Assembly (NCBI RefSeq): GCF_052113705.1
Contig: NZ_JBGQOG010000006.1
Coordinates: 186,001 to 250,000 of the forward strand
Origin: JBGQOG01 sp052113705
GTDB taxonomy: Bacteria > Pseudomonadota > Alphaproteobacteria > Rhodobacterales > Rhodobacteraceae
Direction: 5' to 3'
Length of the DNA: 64,000 nt
Shown here: one piece after another, positions 51,596 to 60,504 of the stretch
How positions within the stretch are numbered: position 1 is the stretch's first letter
Layout of the letters: every line of letters begins with the position of its first letter
The notes under the pieces: model-generated
The model's database searches: none
Told to the model about the DNA's origin: nothing
What the model saw: only the letters and a program-made list of their open reading frames with translations
Translations under genes and position numbers: made by a program

Positions 51596-53314
51596 ATGAG
51601 ACTGCACTACACCACGGCCATGACCGCGGCATTGATCGCCATCGGCATGCCCGCCTTTGCCGACATGGATGCGGCCAAGAAATTTCTGGATGCCGAAATC
51701 GGGGACATGTCGACGCTGAGCCGCGCCGATCAGGAAGCCGAGATGCAATGGTATGTCGACGCGGCAAAACCCTTTGCGGGGATGGAGATCAAGGTCGTCT
51801 CCGAGACGCTGGCGACGCATGAATATGAATCCAAGGTTCTGGCCCCGGCCTTCACCGCGATCACCGGCATCAAGATCACCCATGATCTGATCGGCGAAGG
51901 CGATGTCGTCGAAAAGCTGCAAACGCAGATGCAATCGGGCGAGAACATCTATGACGCCTATATCAACGACTCGGATCTGATCGGCACCCATTGGCGCTAT
52001 CAGCAGGCGCGCAACCTGACCGACTGGATGTCGGGCGAAGGCAAGGATGTGACCTCGCCCACGCTGGATCTGGCCGATTACATCGGGACCAAGTTTACCA
52101 CGGCGCCGGATGGCAAGCTCTACCAGCTGCCCGACCAGCAATTCGCCAACCTTTACTGGTTCCGGTACGATTGGTTCAACGATCAGAAATCCAAAGACGA
52201 TTTCAAAGCCAAATATGGCTATGATCTGGGGGTTCCGATCAACTGGTCGGCCTATGAAGACATCGCGGAATTCTTCACCGGCCGCGACATGTCCTATATG
52301 GGCGGGCCGAAATCGGCCTTTGGCAACATGGACTACGGCAAAAAGGACCCCTCGCTCGGCTGGCGGTACACCGATGCCTGGATGTCGATGGCGGGCATGG
52401 GCGACAAGGGCGAGCCGAACGGCCTGCCCGTGGACGAATGGGGCGTGCGCGTGGATGAAAACTCGCGTCCCGTCGGCTCTTGTGTGGCGCGTGGCGGGGC
52501 GACCAACGATGCCGCCGCCGTCTATGCCATCACCAAATCCATCGAATGGCTGCAGAAATACGCACCGCCCGCAGCCGCAGGCATGGTCTTTGGCGAGGCA
52601 GGCTCGGTTCCGGCGCAGGGCGAAGTGGCCCAGCAGGCCTTCTGGTACACCGCGTTTACCGCCGACATGGTGAAACCCGGCCTGCCGGTGATGAACGAGG
52701 ATGGCACGCCGAAATGGCGCATGGCCCCCTCGCCGCACGGCGCCTATTGGTCGGAAGGCACCAAGGTCGGCTATCAGGATGTGGGTTCCTGGACCCTGAT
52801 GAAGTCCACCCCCGTCGACCGGGCCCAGGCGGCCTGGCTCTATGCGCAGTTCGTCACCTCCAAGACCGTGGATGTGAAGAAATCCGACGTCGGCCTCACC
52901 TTCATCCGTGACTCGACGATCAACTCGCAGCACTTCACCGATCGTGCCGGCAAACTCGGCGGCCTGATCGAATTCTACCGCTCGCCCGCCCGCGTCGCAT
53001 GGTCGCCCACCGGCACCAACATCCCGGATTATCCGAAGATGGCGCAGCTCTGGTGGCAGAACATCGGCGATGCCATGTCGGGGGAGAAAACCCCGCAGGA
53101 AGCGCTGGATGCCCTCTGCGCCGAGCAGGAGAAAGTGTTGGCGCGGATCGAGAAATCCGGCGTTCAGGGCGACATCGGCCCGAAACTGAACGAGGAAAAA
53201 GACCCGCAGGAATGGCTGGACGCGCCCGGTGCGCCGGTGGCCAAGCTGGAGAATGAAAAGCCCCAAGGCGAGACCATCGCCTATGACGAGCTGATCAAAT
53301 CCTGGCAGAACTGA
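51596..53314 (+). CDS. ABC transporter periplasmic binding protein, GlpV-like
   Basis: 572 residues with a short signal peptide cleaved after GMPAFA. The large MalE-type fold is marked by THEYESKVLAPAFTAITGIKITHDLIGEGDVVEKLQTQ (residues about 70-110) and QLPDQQFANLYWFRYDWF near 185; the length is that of the GlpV/glycerol-binding group rather than ordinary CUT1 binders. A GGGAGGA ribosome site lies 6 nt before the ATG. Ligand probably glycerol or a longer polyol; not decided by sequence. A perfect hairpin follows. Confidence 0.88.
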   Translation: MRLHYTTAMTAALIAIGMPAFADMDAAKKFLDAEIGDMSTLSRADQEAEMQWYVDAAKPFAGMEIKVVSETLATHEYESKVLAPAFTAITGIKITHDLIGEGDVVEKLQTQMQSGENIYDAYINDSDLIGTHWRYQQARNLTDWMSGEGKDVTSPTLDLADYIGTKFTTAPDGKLYQLPDQQFANLYWFRYDWFNDQKSKDDFKAKYGYDLGVPINWSAYEDIAEFFTGRDMSYMGGPKSAFGNMDYGKKDPSLGWRYTDAWMSMAGMGDKGEPNGLPVDEWGVRVDENSRPVGSCVARGGATNDAAAVYAITKSIEWLQKYAPPAAAGMVFGEAGSVPAQGEVAQQAFWYTAFTADMVKPGLPVMNEDGTPKWRMAPSPHGAYWSEGTKVGYQDVGSWTLMKSTPVDRAQAAWLYAQFVTSKTVDVKKSDVGLTFIRDSTINSQHFTDRAGKLGGLIEFYRSPARVAWSPTGTNIPDYPKMAQLWWQNIGDAMSGEKTPQEALDALCAEQEKVLARIEKSGVQGDIGPKLNEEKDPQEWLDAPGAPVAKLENEKPQGETIAYDELIKSWQN

Positions 53315-53333
53315 CCCTTCTGCCCTGAGAACA

Positions 53334-53359
53334 GGGCCGACCGTACAGACGGTCGGCCC
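53334..53359 (+). terminator. Strong hairpin after the binding-protein gene
   Basis: GGGCCGACCGT (53334-53344) and ACGGTCGGCCC (53349-53359) form a perfect 11-bp stem with a 4-nt loop, followed by C-rich, not T-rich, sequence. It probably trims or partly terminates the transporter message ahead of the ThDP enzyme gene. Confidence 0.65.
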
Positions 53360-53425
53360 CCCCCTCCCCAACCCCCTCATTTCACGAGCCCAACCAAACG
53401 CCCTCGCGGGCGACAGGAGAAGATC

Positions 53426-55216
53426 ATGACCACCCCCAGGCAACACATCGGCGATCTCGTGTCCGAGATGCTCGCGCAATATGGCGTCACGAAGGTGTTC
53501 GGCATGCCGGGCGGGCAGACCACAGCGCTGCACGACGGCATCTCGCGCCGCACCGACCGTATCCGCCACATCCTGATGCGCGACGAGCGCAACGCCGCCT
53601 ATGCCGCCGATGCCTATGCCCGCCTCACCGGCCGGCCCGGGGTCTGTGATGTCACCGTGGGACCGGGCGCGAACCTCTTGCCCGCGGGCTTCCTCGAAGC
53701 GCTGAATGCCTCGATCCCGATGATCGGCATCATTGGTGAGCTGCCGCTGGACTGGCTGTCGCTCAAGGAAAAGGGCATTGCCAGCCAAGGGTTTGACCAG
53801 CTGGCCTTCTTCAAGACCTGCTCGAAGGAAGCGTTTCTCGTGCCCTCGGTCGAGGCGCTGCCCGATCTGATCCGCGCGGCCTTCCGCATCGCCACCTCGC
53901 CCCGGCCCGGCCCGGTGGCCCTGATCATTCCGCATGATATTTTTGACGCCGAATGGGATGAAGAGACCCTGCCCATCGTCGTGGATGACCGGGCAAAGCA
54001 GATCCCCTTCGTGCGCGCCACCGCCCCCGGCCCCGAGATCGACAAGGCCATCGCCCTGATCCAAAAGGCAAAACGCCCGGCCATCGTCTACGGCGGCGGG
54101 GTGCATGGCGCGGCCGCGGCGGCCGAGGCCACCGAATTCGCTGACCGTCTGGGCGGGCTGGTGGTGACCAGCCTCTCGGGCAAGGGCTCGGTGCCCGAAA
54201 CCCGCGATTACGCGGCGGGTGTGCTGAACCCGCTTGGGTCCTGGGCCGCGATCGAACTGATCCAGGAGGCCGATCTGGTGATCTGGTGCGGCTCGAAGGT
54301 CAGCCAGAACACCGGGATGAACTGGACACTGCCCAAGCCCGATCAGGCCACGATCACCATCGACAGCGACCCGATGGAACATGGCCGCACCTTCCGCCCG
54401 ACGGTGCCGCTCTTTGGGGATGTGCGGGAAATCCTGCGCAGCCTGACCGCGGCTTTGGGCGACAGCCTTGCGGGCAGCCGTCCGGACTGGGCGGCGCGGA
54501 TCGCCGAGATCAAGGCCGAGGGCGATGCGGCGAAGGCGATTGAGATGGCCTCGGATCAGGTCCCGGTCCTGCCGCCGCGCATCATGCGCGAGATCGCCGC
54601 GCGGCTGGAGGAGAATGACATTGTCGTCTCGGATGCCTCTTTCTCGGCGGGCTGGATCTCGGGCTATATCCCGGCGAAAAAGGCCGAACGGCAGTTCCTC
54701 TTTGCGCGCGGTCAGGGGGGCCTTGGCTATGCGGTGCCGGGGGCCATTGGCGCGGCGGCCACCCGCCCTGATGCAAGGATCGTCACGGTGGCGGGCGATG
54801 GCGCGTTTTCCTATACGATCGGCGAATTGGCGACGCAGGCGCAATACAACCAGCGCGTGGTCAATGTGGTGATCAACAACGGCAAGCTCGGCTGGATCCA
54901 GCTCTGGCAGGAAATCTACTTTGGCAATGTGCAATCCGCCAATCTGGAAAGCCAGGGTTCAACCCCGGGCTATGCGGCGGCGGCGGCGGGGCTGGGACTG
55001 CTCGGGATCTATGTCGAAAAGCCCGATGAGATCGGCCCGGCGCTCGACCGTGCCTTTGCCCATGACGGCCCTTCGGTGGTGGAGGTGCGCATTGATGACC
55101 GCGCGACGCCGATCCATTCGTTCAAACGCCGGATGAAAGAGCAAAACGCCAAGCCGCGCCCGCGTCCCGGCACGGTGTACAAGCTGCGGCAGTACAAGAT
55201 CTCGCCCGATCTTTGA
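53426..55216 (+). CDS. Thiamine-diphosphate-dependent enzyme, acetolactate-synthase superfamily
   Basis: 596 residues. The three domains are visible: Pyr domain with the catalytic glutamate in LMRDERNAAYAADAYARL (about residue 52), central domain, and PP domain with the ThDP motif VAGDGAFSYTIGELATQAQYNQRVVNVVINN (GDG...NN) near residue 455. The intact glutamate argues against glyoxylate carboligase. AGGAGA precedes the ATG. It comes 111 nt after the polyol transporter on the same strand and may cleave or join a 2-keto intermediate of that pathway, but no reaction can be assigned. Confidence 0.82.
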   Translation: MTTPRQHIGDLVSEMLAQYGVTKVFGMPGGQTTALHDGISRRTDRIRHILMRDERNAAYAADAYARLTGRPGVCDVTVGPGANLLPAGFLEALNASIPMIGIIGELPLDWLSLKEKGIASQGFDQLAFFKTCSKEAFLVPSVEALPDLIRAAFRIATSPRPGPVALIIPHDIFDAEWDEETLPIVVDDRAKQIPFVRATAPGPEIDKAIALIQKAKRPAIVYGGGVHGAAAAAEATEFADRLGGLVVTSLSGKGSVPETRDYAAGVLNPLGSWAAIELIQEADLVIWCGSKVSQNTGMNWTLPKPDQATITIDSDPMEHGRTFRPTVPLFGDVREILRSLTAALGDSLAGSRPDWAARIAEIKAEGDAAKAIEMASDQVPVLPPRIMREIAARLEENDIVVSDASFSAGWISGYIPAKKAERQFLFARGQGGLGYAVPGAIGAAATRPDARIVTVAGDGAFSYTIGELATQAQYNQRVVNVVINNGKLGWIQLWQEIYFGNVQSANLESQGSTPGYAAAAAGLGLLGIYVEKPDEIGPALDRAFAHDGPSVVEVRIDDRATPIHSFKRRMKEQNAKPRPRPGTVYKLRQYKISPDL

Positions 55217-55253
55217 GCGGCAGATCGGGACAATAGTCGCGCGATTGCAATAT

Positions 55254-55277
55254 CTTGCGGGCTTTCCGGCCCGCAAG
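55254..55277. terminator. Hairpin between convergent ThDP enzyme and MFS genes
   Basis: CTTGCGGGC (55254-55262) and GCCCGCAAG (55269-55277) pair perfectly around a 6-nt loop. Usable from both strands. Confidence 0.6.
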
Positions 55278-55330
55278 ACGCAGATGGGGAGGCGCAGCGC
55301 TTTCCCCACGACCCAAGGCGGAACCTGCCG

Positions 55331-56566
55331 TCAGGGCGCCGGGTGTTTCTCAAGATCGGGCAGGAAAATCGCCAGAAGCCCGATGGCGGGCAAAAACGCG
55401 CAGATGCGGTAGACCATGTCGATCCCCACCTGATCGGCCAGCACCCCGATCAGCGCCGCGCCCAGCCCGCCGAGGCCGAAGGCCAGACCGAAGAACAGCC
55501 CCGACACCATGCCGATCCGCCCCGGGATCAGCTCTTGCCCATAGACCACGATGGAGGGGAAGGCCGAAGACAGGATCAGCCCGACGATGCCGCTCAGCGC
55601 GACTGTGGCGGTCAGGCCGACATAGGGCAGCACCAGCGTAAAGGGCAGCGCGCCAAGGATCGAGACCCAGATCACCCGTTTGCGGCCAATCCGGTCCCCC
55701 AGCGGGCCCCCAACCAGCGTGCCCAGCGCCATCCCCGCCAGAAAGATGAACAAATCGATCTGTGCCGCATGCTCTGACACCCCGAAATGCTGCATCAGAT
55801 AGAAGATGTAGTAGGAGGTGATCGAGGCGATGTAGAAGAATTTCGAGATCAGAAGCGCGATGAGCACGGCCATGATCCGGCGCAGCTGCGCGGCGGGATA
55901 GGCCGCCGGTGCGGCCCGGGCGGGCACCGTGGCGCGGGCGCGCAGATGCGCCTGATACCACCGACCCAGCCCCGCCATCACGATCACCCCCAGCAGCGCG
56001 CTCAGCGCGAACCAGGCCAGCGCCGGGCGCCCGTGCGGCAGCACGAAATAGGCGATCAGCAAGGGCCCGACGGCGCTGCCCGCATTGCCGCCGATCTGGA
56101 ACAGCGATTGCGCGCGCCCAGGCGCGCCGCCCGAGGCCAGCCGCGCCAGCCGCGACGTCTCCGGGTGAAAGATCGACGAGCCGGTCCCCAGCAAAATGGC
56201 CCCCACCAGCAGCATCGGATAGCTGCTCGCAAAGGCCAATGTGAGCAGACCGGACAGCGACGACAGCATGCCGAAGGGCAGCGAATAGGGCAGCGGATGC
56301 CGGTCGGTGTAGCGTCCGATCAACGGCTGCAGCAGCGACGCCGTGACCTGATAGACAAAGGTCAACAGGCCGATCTGCGCAAAACTCAGGCTGAAGCCGC
56401 CCTTGAAGAGCGGATAAGAGGCCACGAACAGCGATTGCGTCATGTCATTGATGAAATGGCTCAGGCTCGCGGCGGCCAGAACCCCATAGACCGGTTTTGG
56501 TGCGGAGGCCGGGGGCACCGTCGGCGCGGCACCGGCGGTTTGCGGATGGGTTGCGGTCATCGTCAT
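55331..56566 (-). CDS. MFS transporter, Fsr (fosmidomycin resistance)-like
   Basis: 411 residues, twelve membrane segments. The N-terminal pattern LAAASLSHFINDMTQSLFVASYPLFKGGFSLSF and PLIGRYTDRHPLPYSLPFGM is that of Fsr-type exporters; the second half has GGPLGDRIGRKRVIW. Such proteins expel fosmidomycin or other small compounds. Start at 56566 has AGGA eight nt upstream. It diverges from an AraC regulator 189 nt away, which probably controls it. Confidence 0.83.
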   Translation of the reverse strand: MTMTATHPQTAGAAPTVPPASAPKPVYGVLAAASLSHFINDMTQSLFVASYPLFKGGFSLSFAQIGLLTFVYQVTASLLQPLIGRYTDRHPLPYSLPFGMLSSLSGLLTLAFASSYPMLLVGAILLGTGSSIFHPETSRLARLASGGAPGRAQSLFQIGGNAGSAVGPLLIAYFVLPHGRPALAWFALSALLGVIVMAGLGRWYQAHLRARATVPARAAPAAYPAAQLRRIMAVLIALLISKFFYIASITSYYIFYLMQHFGVSEHAAQIDLFIFLAGMALGTLVGGPLGDRIGRKRVIWVSILGALPFTLVLPYVGLTATVALSGIVGLILSSAFPSIVVYGQELIPGRIGMVSGLFFGLAFGLGGLGAALIGVLADQVGIDMVYRICAFLPAIGLLAIFLPDLEKHPAP

Positions 56567-56754
56567 CGTGTCGTCCTGTCGCTGAGGCCACCCCGTGCAG
56601 GGGGATTTTGCCGGTCCGGACGGGAGATAGACCAGATCGACAACGGCCCGCCACCGGGTTAAGGTCAACAAGCAACGAGACTGGGCCAAAGATCGGAGGC
56701 GGAACGCGCAGCACAGACACGCGGCGACACGGGGGCGGAACGACGGGAGGCCGG

Positions 56755-57612
56755 ATGAATGGGGACGCGACTGTGAGGGGGAGCGGCGTGAAGGGGGGCG
56801 GTATGGAATTCCGGTTTGAGCGCGATCACAGCCGGCCCGAGGTGCAGCGCCCGATCGTGGCGCGCGGCATTGATTACGAAAACGGCAGCGTCGTGCATTC
56901 GCATTCGCATGCGCGGGCGCAATTGCTCTATGGCTCCACCGGCACCGTGATGATCGAAACGCCGCGCGGCGCCTGGATGATGCCACCCGAACACGCGCTG
57001 TGGATTCCCGCCGGCGTCGCCCATGAGGTGCGGATGATGGGTCAGGTGACGATCCACAGCCTGTATTTCACCCCCGACAGCGTGACCGCGATGCCGTCAA
57101 CCTGCGTGGTCTTGGGCATCATGCCGCTGATGCGCAGCCTGTTGGCCGAAGCGGTGACCCTGCCGCTGGAATATGATCTGGGCGGTCGCGATGGTCTGGT
57201 GATGGCCCTGATCCAGGCCGAATTGCTGCGGCTGCCGGAGGTGCCCCTGTCCCTGCCGCTGCCGCGGGACCCAAAGCTCGCGCGGCAATGCCGGGCCTTT
57301 CTGACGCATCCCACCCAGCATGACACGACCGATGACTGGGCGCGCGAAAGCCATGTCAGCCGCCGCACCTTTACCCGCAAGTTCAAGGCCGAAACCGGGC
57401 TGAGCTTTGTGGCATGGCGTCAACAGGCCTGTGTGATGGCAGCATTGCCGCGTCTGGTGGCCGGAGAGGCCATCACATCGGTCGCGCTGGACCTCGGGTA
57501 CAGCAATCCCGCCGCCTTCAGCGCCATGTTCGCGCGCACGCTTGGCGCCGCACCCCGCGCCTATCTGGCAAACGCATCCGACGACGCTGCCGCCGCGCAA
57601 ACCCGCCGCTGA
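56755..57612 (+). CDS. AraC family regulator with cupin sensor domain
   Basis: 285 residues. A cupin sensor (about 35-120) has the metal-site-like HSHSHARAQLLYGSTGTV and IPAGVAHEVRM; the C-terminal double helix-turn-helix (about 175-280) includes WARESHVSRRTFTRKFKAETGLSF and ITSVALDLGYSNPAAFSAMFARTLGAAP. GGGAGG precedes 56755; a second start at 56803 (MEFRFERD) also has a G-rich site and may be the true one. Divergent from the Fsr-like exporter, its likely target. Confidence 0.86.
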   Translation: MNGDATVRGSGVKGGGMEFRFERDHSRPEVQRPIVARGIDYENGSVVHSHSHARAQLLYGSTGTVMIETPRGAWMMPPEHALWIPAGVAHEVRMMGQVTIHSLYFTPDSVTAMPSTCVVLGIMPLMRSLLAEAVTLPLEYDLGGRDGLVMALIQAELLRLPEVPLSLPLPRDPKLARQCRAFLTHPTQHDTTDDWARESHVSRRTFTRKFKAETGLSFVAWRQQACVMAALPRLVAGEAITSVALDLGYSNPAAFSAMFARTLGAAPRAYLANASDDAAAAQTRR

Positions 57613-57684
57613 GCGCGGGCCGCGCCCGGCGCCATCCGCGCCGCCCGTGACATCGCCCGCCGCGCGGCGCAAAGGCAGTGCGCA

Positions 57685-57706
57685 GGGCAAGGGCGCGCCT
57701 TTGCCC
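57685..57706. terminator. Hairpin between convergent AraC and hemA genes
   Basis: GGGCAAGGG (57685-57693) pairs with CCTTTGCCC (57698-57706), nine pairs with one G-T wobble, around CGCG. It is 9 nt past the hemA stop on the minus strand. Confidence 0.5.
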
Positions 57707-57715
57707 GGGCCTGCC

Positions 57716-58957
57716 TCAACCGGCACCCCGCCGTTGACCGGGACGCCAGCCCATCTCCAGCCCGATCTCCTCCAGCGCCTGCCCCAGGGCCTGAATATGC
57801 GCGGGCCCGTGCTGCGGCGAGGGGGTGATGCGCAGCCGCTCGCTGCCGCGCGGCACCGTCGGATAGTTGATCGGCTGGATGTAGATCCCATAGACGTTCA
57901 GCAACAGATCCGCCGCCAGTTTCACATGCTCGGGGTCATTGACCATCAGCGGCAGGATCTGCGTCTCGCCCGGCAGCAGCGGCAGATCCAGACCCTCCAG
58001 CTCGCTCCGGGTCTCGGCGATCCGCCGCTGCAACATTGCACGCAGGTCATCTGCCTTGCGCAAAATCTCCAGCGACCGTTGCGCCCCCTCGGCCAGATAG
58101 GCGGGCAACGACGAGGTAAAGATAAAGCTCGCCGCCTCCGAACGGATCACATCCACCGCCGCCGCGGAACCCGCGATATAGCCGCCCACCAGACCAAAGG
58201 ATTTCGCCAGCGTCCCCTGAATCATCGAGATCCGTGCCGCCTGCCCCTCGCGCGCGGCGATGCCCGCCCCCTCCGGCCCGTAAAGGCCCACGGCATGCAC
58301 CTCATCGAGATAGGTGAAGGCGCCATATTTCTCGGCCAGATCGCAGATCCCGCGGATCGGCGCCACCGCGCCATCCATGCTGTAGAGGCTCTCAAAGGCA
58401 ATCAGCGGCGTGGATTTCTTCGGCAGCCGGACCAGAAGATCCTCCAGATGCGCCAGATCATTGTGCCGAAAGATCTGCACGGGCGCGCCAGAGCGCTTCA
58501 TCCCCTCGATCATGGAATTATGATTGCCCGCATCCGACAGGATGACGCAATTGGGCAAGACCTTGCCCAGCACCGACAATGCCGCGAGATTGGCCACCCA
58601 GCCGGAGGAAAACACCAGCGCCGCCGCTTTGCCGTGCCAATCTGCCAAGGCCGTCTCCAACGCCACATGGGCCGGATGCGTCCCCGCAATGTTGCGCGTG
58701 CCGCCGACACCTGCGCCATAAAGCTCGACCGCATCCGCCACGGTGCGGATCACATCGGGATGCTGCGACAGCCCCAGATAATCGTTGGAACACCAGACCG
58801 TCACCTCGCGCGGAGTGCCATCGCCGCGCGCCCATTGCGCAAGGGGCCGCGCGCCGGGCTGCATCGCGATGCTGCGAAACTCCCGGTAGCGCCGCTCTGT
58901 GCGCAGGACGTCCAGCCGGTCCGTGAACGGGCGATCCGAAACCGCAAATCGGGACAT
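57716..58957 (-). CDS. hemA: 5-aminolevulinate synthase
   Basis: 413 residues of the alpha-oxoamine synthase family. It condenses glycine with succinyl-CoA to 5-aminolevulinate, the first step of tetrapyrrole synthesis in alphaproteobacteria. Signatures: VTVWCSNDYLGLSQHP, GVGGTRNIAGTHPAHVALE, LDEVHAVGLYG and the PLP lysine in GTLAKSFGLVGGYIAG (about residue 245), and the C-terminal PINYPTVPRGSERLRITPSP. Start at 58957 has GAGG six nt upstream. No FNR-type TTGAT-N4-ATCAA site is visible in the 134-bp upstream gap; instead there are short direct repeats of GTCAGAT at 59063-59077. Confidence 0.93.
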   Translation of the reverse strand: MSRFAVSDRPFTDRLDVLRTERRYREFRSIAMQPGARPLAQWARGDGTPREVTVWCSNDYLGLSQHPDVIRTVADAVELYGAGVGGTRNIAGTHPAHVALETALADWHGKAAALVFSSGWVANLAALSVLGKVLPNCVILSDAGNHNSMIEGMKRSGAPVQIFRHNDLAHLEDLLVRLPKKSTPLIAFESLYSMDGAVAPIRGICDLAEKYGAFTYLDEVHAVGLYGPEGAGIAAREGQAARISMIQGTLAKSFGLVGGYIAGSAAAVDVIRSEAASFIFTSSLPAYLAEGAQRSLEILRKADDLRAMLQRRIAETRSELEGLDLPLLPGETQILPLMVNDPEHVKLAADLLLNVYGIYIQPINYPTVPRGSERLRITPSPQHGPAHIQALGQALEEIGLEMGWRPGQRRGAG

Positions 58958-59091
58958 GTCATACCTCATCGGCGGCGCGACCCGGACCTCCGGGCGCCGC
59001 ATCTTGACGGGCCGCGCCGGTGATGGCGGGCCGTTGGGGGGAAATATTCTGCGACGCGGGGCGTCAGATGTCAGATGTCCGGCGTCGGACG

Positions 59092-59502
59092 TCAGGCGTC
59101 GCGGCGGCCGAAACCATGCATGCGGTTGGCCCATTGCACGGCGACAAACAGCCCCTTGGCCGAGGGCAAAAGCGCCAGCGCGACCACGGTCACAAAGACC
59201 GACATCAGCGAGGCCATCACGATGGGCTCCATGCGGAAACTCTCCCACAAGATCGCCATCATGAAACCGGCGAGGTGGCAGACCACCAGAATGACCAGAT
59301 AGGCCGGGCCATCATCCGCCCGTTGCGGCGTCAGGTCGAGACCGCAGCAGGGGCATTCGGGCTGCACCTTCAGGTAGCGATAGAACAGCGCCCCCTCGCC
59401 ACAGCGCGGGCATTTCAGCCGGAGGCCGCGCTTGATCGCCAGCTTGCTGTCGCGGGGCTGCTCGGCATCGGAGAATGTTTCTGCGGGCATCTGCGTCCTC
59501 AT
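59092..59502 (-). CDS. DUF983 family membrane protein with zinc-ribbon-like cysteines
   Basis: 136 residues. Two cysteine pairs (LKCPRCGEG and PECPCCGLDL, about residues 30-55) look like a zinc ribbon, followed by the DUF983 motif ADDGPAYLVILVVCHLAG and two membrane helices. Function of the family is unknown. It lies 134 bp upstream of hemA on the same strand and could be cotranscribed. The alternative start MPAET is four codons in. Confidence 0.82.
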   Translation of the reverse strand: MRTQMPAETFSDAEQPRDSKLAIKRGLRLKCPRCGEGALFYRYLKVQPECPCCGLDLTPQRADDGPAYLVILVVCHLAGFMMAILWESFRMEPIVMASLMSVFVTVVALALLPSAKGLFVAVQWANRMHGFGRRDA

Positions 59503-59528
59503 CGGGTGAAGTATGAATCATTACCCGC

Positions 59529-59544
59529 TTAATGTATGCATTAA
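59529..59544. promoter_or_regulatory. Palindrome upstream of the DUF983 gene
   Basis: TTAATGTATGCATTAA is a 6-4-6 dyad with perfect TTAATG/CATTAA arms, 26 nt before the DUF983 start and about 85 nt after the last gene of the nit-like operon. It stands out in an AT-rich patch and is a likely protein-binding site; the binder is unknown. Confidence 0.45.
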
Positions 59545-59628
59545 TGATGCGAAATTGAAGCGGATCCTTGCGCAGACCCCGTGACAAATCGTCCGCCTCC
59601 CCCGCGACTGGGCGACGCCGGTGCACTG

Positions 59629-60504
59629 TCAAAGCGGATGCCGCCGGGTTTCAACCCTTGCGATGATGCGGGTGCCACCGCGCAGCACGTCGCAACAGCG
59701 CGCCTCCGGGGTCGCGCCGCCCATCCGCAGACGGACAGTCTCGCCCCGGTCAAGATTGCCCAGATAGACCACATCGCGCCGGGCCAGCGGCGCCAGAACG
59801 CCCGAGGCCGCCCATTCCGCCTGCTCCGCCAGTCTGGAGAATGTCGGGAAATAGAGCAGCCCGACGGCGTTGAAATCCAGCGACGGACAGGGCGTCACGG
59901 TCACGCCCCCCGGCGGGGCTCCGGCGGCATCGCGGGCGCGGCGCGCCTGCTGCCGCGCCTGATCGGCCAATGCCCGCAACGGCGCAGGCGCGGGCGGCAG
60001 GGCCAGCCCGCGGCCCGGCGGACGCCGCAAGATGCGATGGTTCGAGCCGCTCGCATCATGCCCGACAAAGGTGGAGATCATCCGCAGTTCGGCGAGAACA
60101 CCCCCCGCCTGCTGCAGCAGATGCACCGAGCCGAGCTGGGTCGCGCTGACCTCATACAGCGCCGAGGTGATCTGCGCGCTGTGCCCCAGCAAGGGGCCGT
60201 CGGGCCGCGCCAGGACCAGCGATGTCGCGCAAAAGGCGGCATAGAGCGCGCGCCCCTCGGCATCACGGAACACCGCCCGCTCCTGCCCCATGGCCTCGGC
60301 AATCAGCGCCCAATGCCGGTCACCCGCGTCGCGCAGCAGCCATTGCTCCGAGAGGCCGTCCGGGCCAAGCTGCATCATCCCGAGACGCACCGTCTCTGTC
60401 CGGCGTGGGGCGACGGGCAGAGACGGCACCGCAACGGATGCCGGAATAGATGCCGGAGCGGATGCCGCAACGGATGCCGGTTGGGCAAGCGCGCGCAGCG
60501 TCAT
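59629..60504 (-). CDS. LnmK-like hot-dog fold protein (Pnap_2097-like)
   Basis: 291 residues. After a low-complexity Ala/Pro/Ser lead (about residues 8-35) comes LGMMQLGPDGLSEQWLLRDAGDRHWALIAEAMG, a pattern I recall from the LnmK/Pnap_2097 group of hot-dog-fold acyltransferase/decarboxylase-like proteins; a second hot-dog half seems to lie after residue 180. Its ATG overlaps the stop of the flavoprotein gene (ATGA), so it is the last gene of the nit-like operon. It is not part of the canonical nitBCDEFGH set as I remember it. The biochemical role is unknown. Confidence 0.55.
   Translation of the reverse strand: MTLRALAQPASVAASAPASIPASVAVPSLPVAPRRTETVRLGMMQLGPDGLSEQWLLRDAGDRHWALIAEAMGQERAVFRDAEGRALYAAFCATSLVLARPDGPLLGHSAQITSALYEVSATQLGSVHLLQQAGGVLAELRMISTFVGHDASGSNHRILRRPPGRGLALPPAPAPLRALADQARQQARRARDAAGAPPGGVTVTPCPSLDFNAVGLLYFPTFSRLAEQAEWAASGVLAPLARRDVVYLGNLDRGETVRLRMGGATPEARCCDVLRGGTRIIARVETRRHPL

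Noticed and set aside
51575..54934. A minus-strand open frame of about 1100 codons opposite the polyol binding protein and ThDP enzyme
   Set aside because: It spans two clear plus-strand genes and the strong hairpin between them; the translation has no recognisable domain.
58958..59091. Possible FNR box upstream of hemA
   Set aside because: TTGAC occurs at 59003-59007, but the expected inverted half-site 4 nt away is missing.
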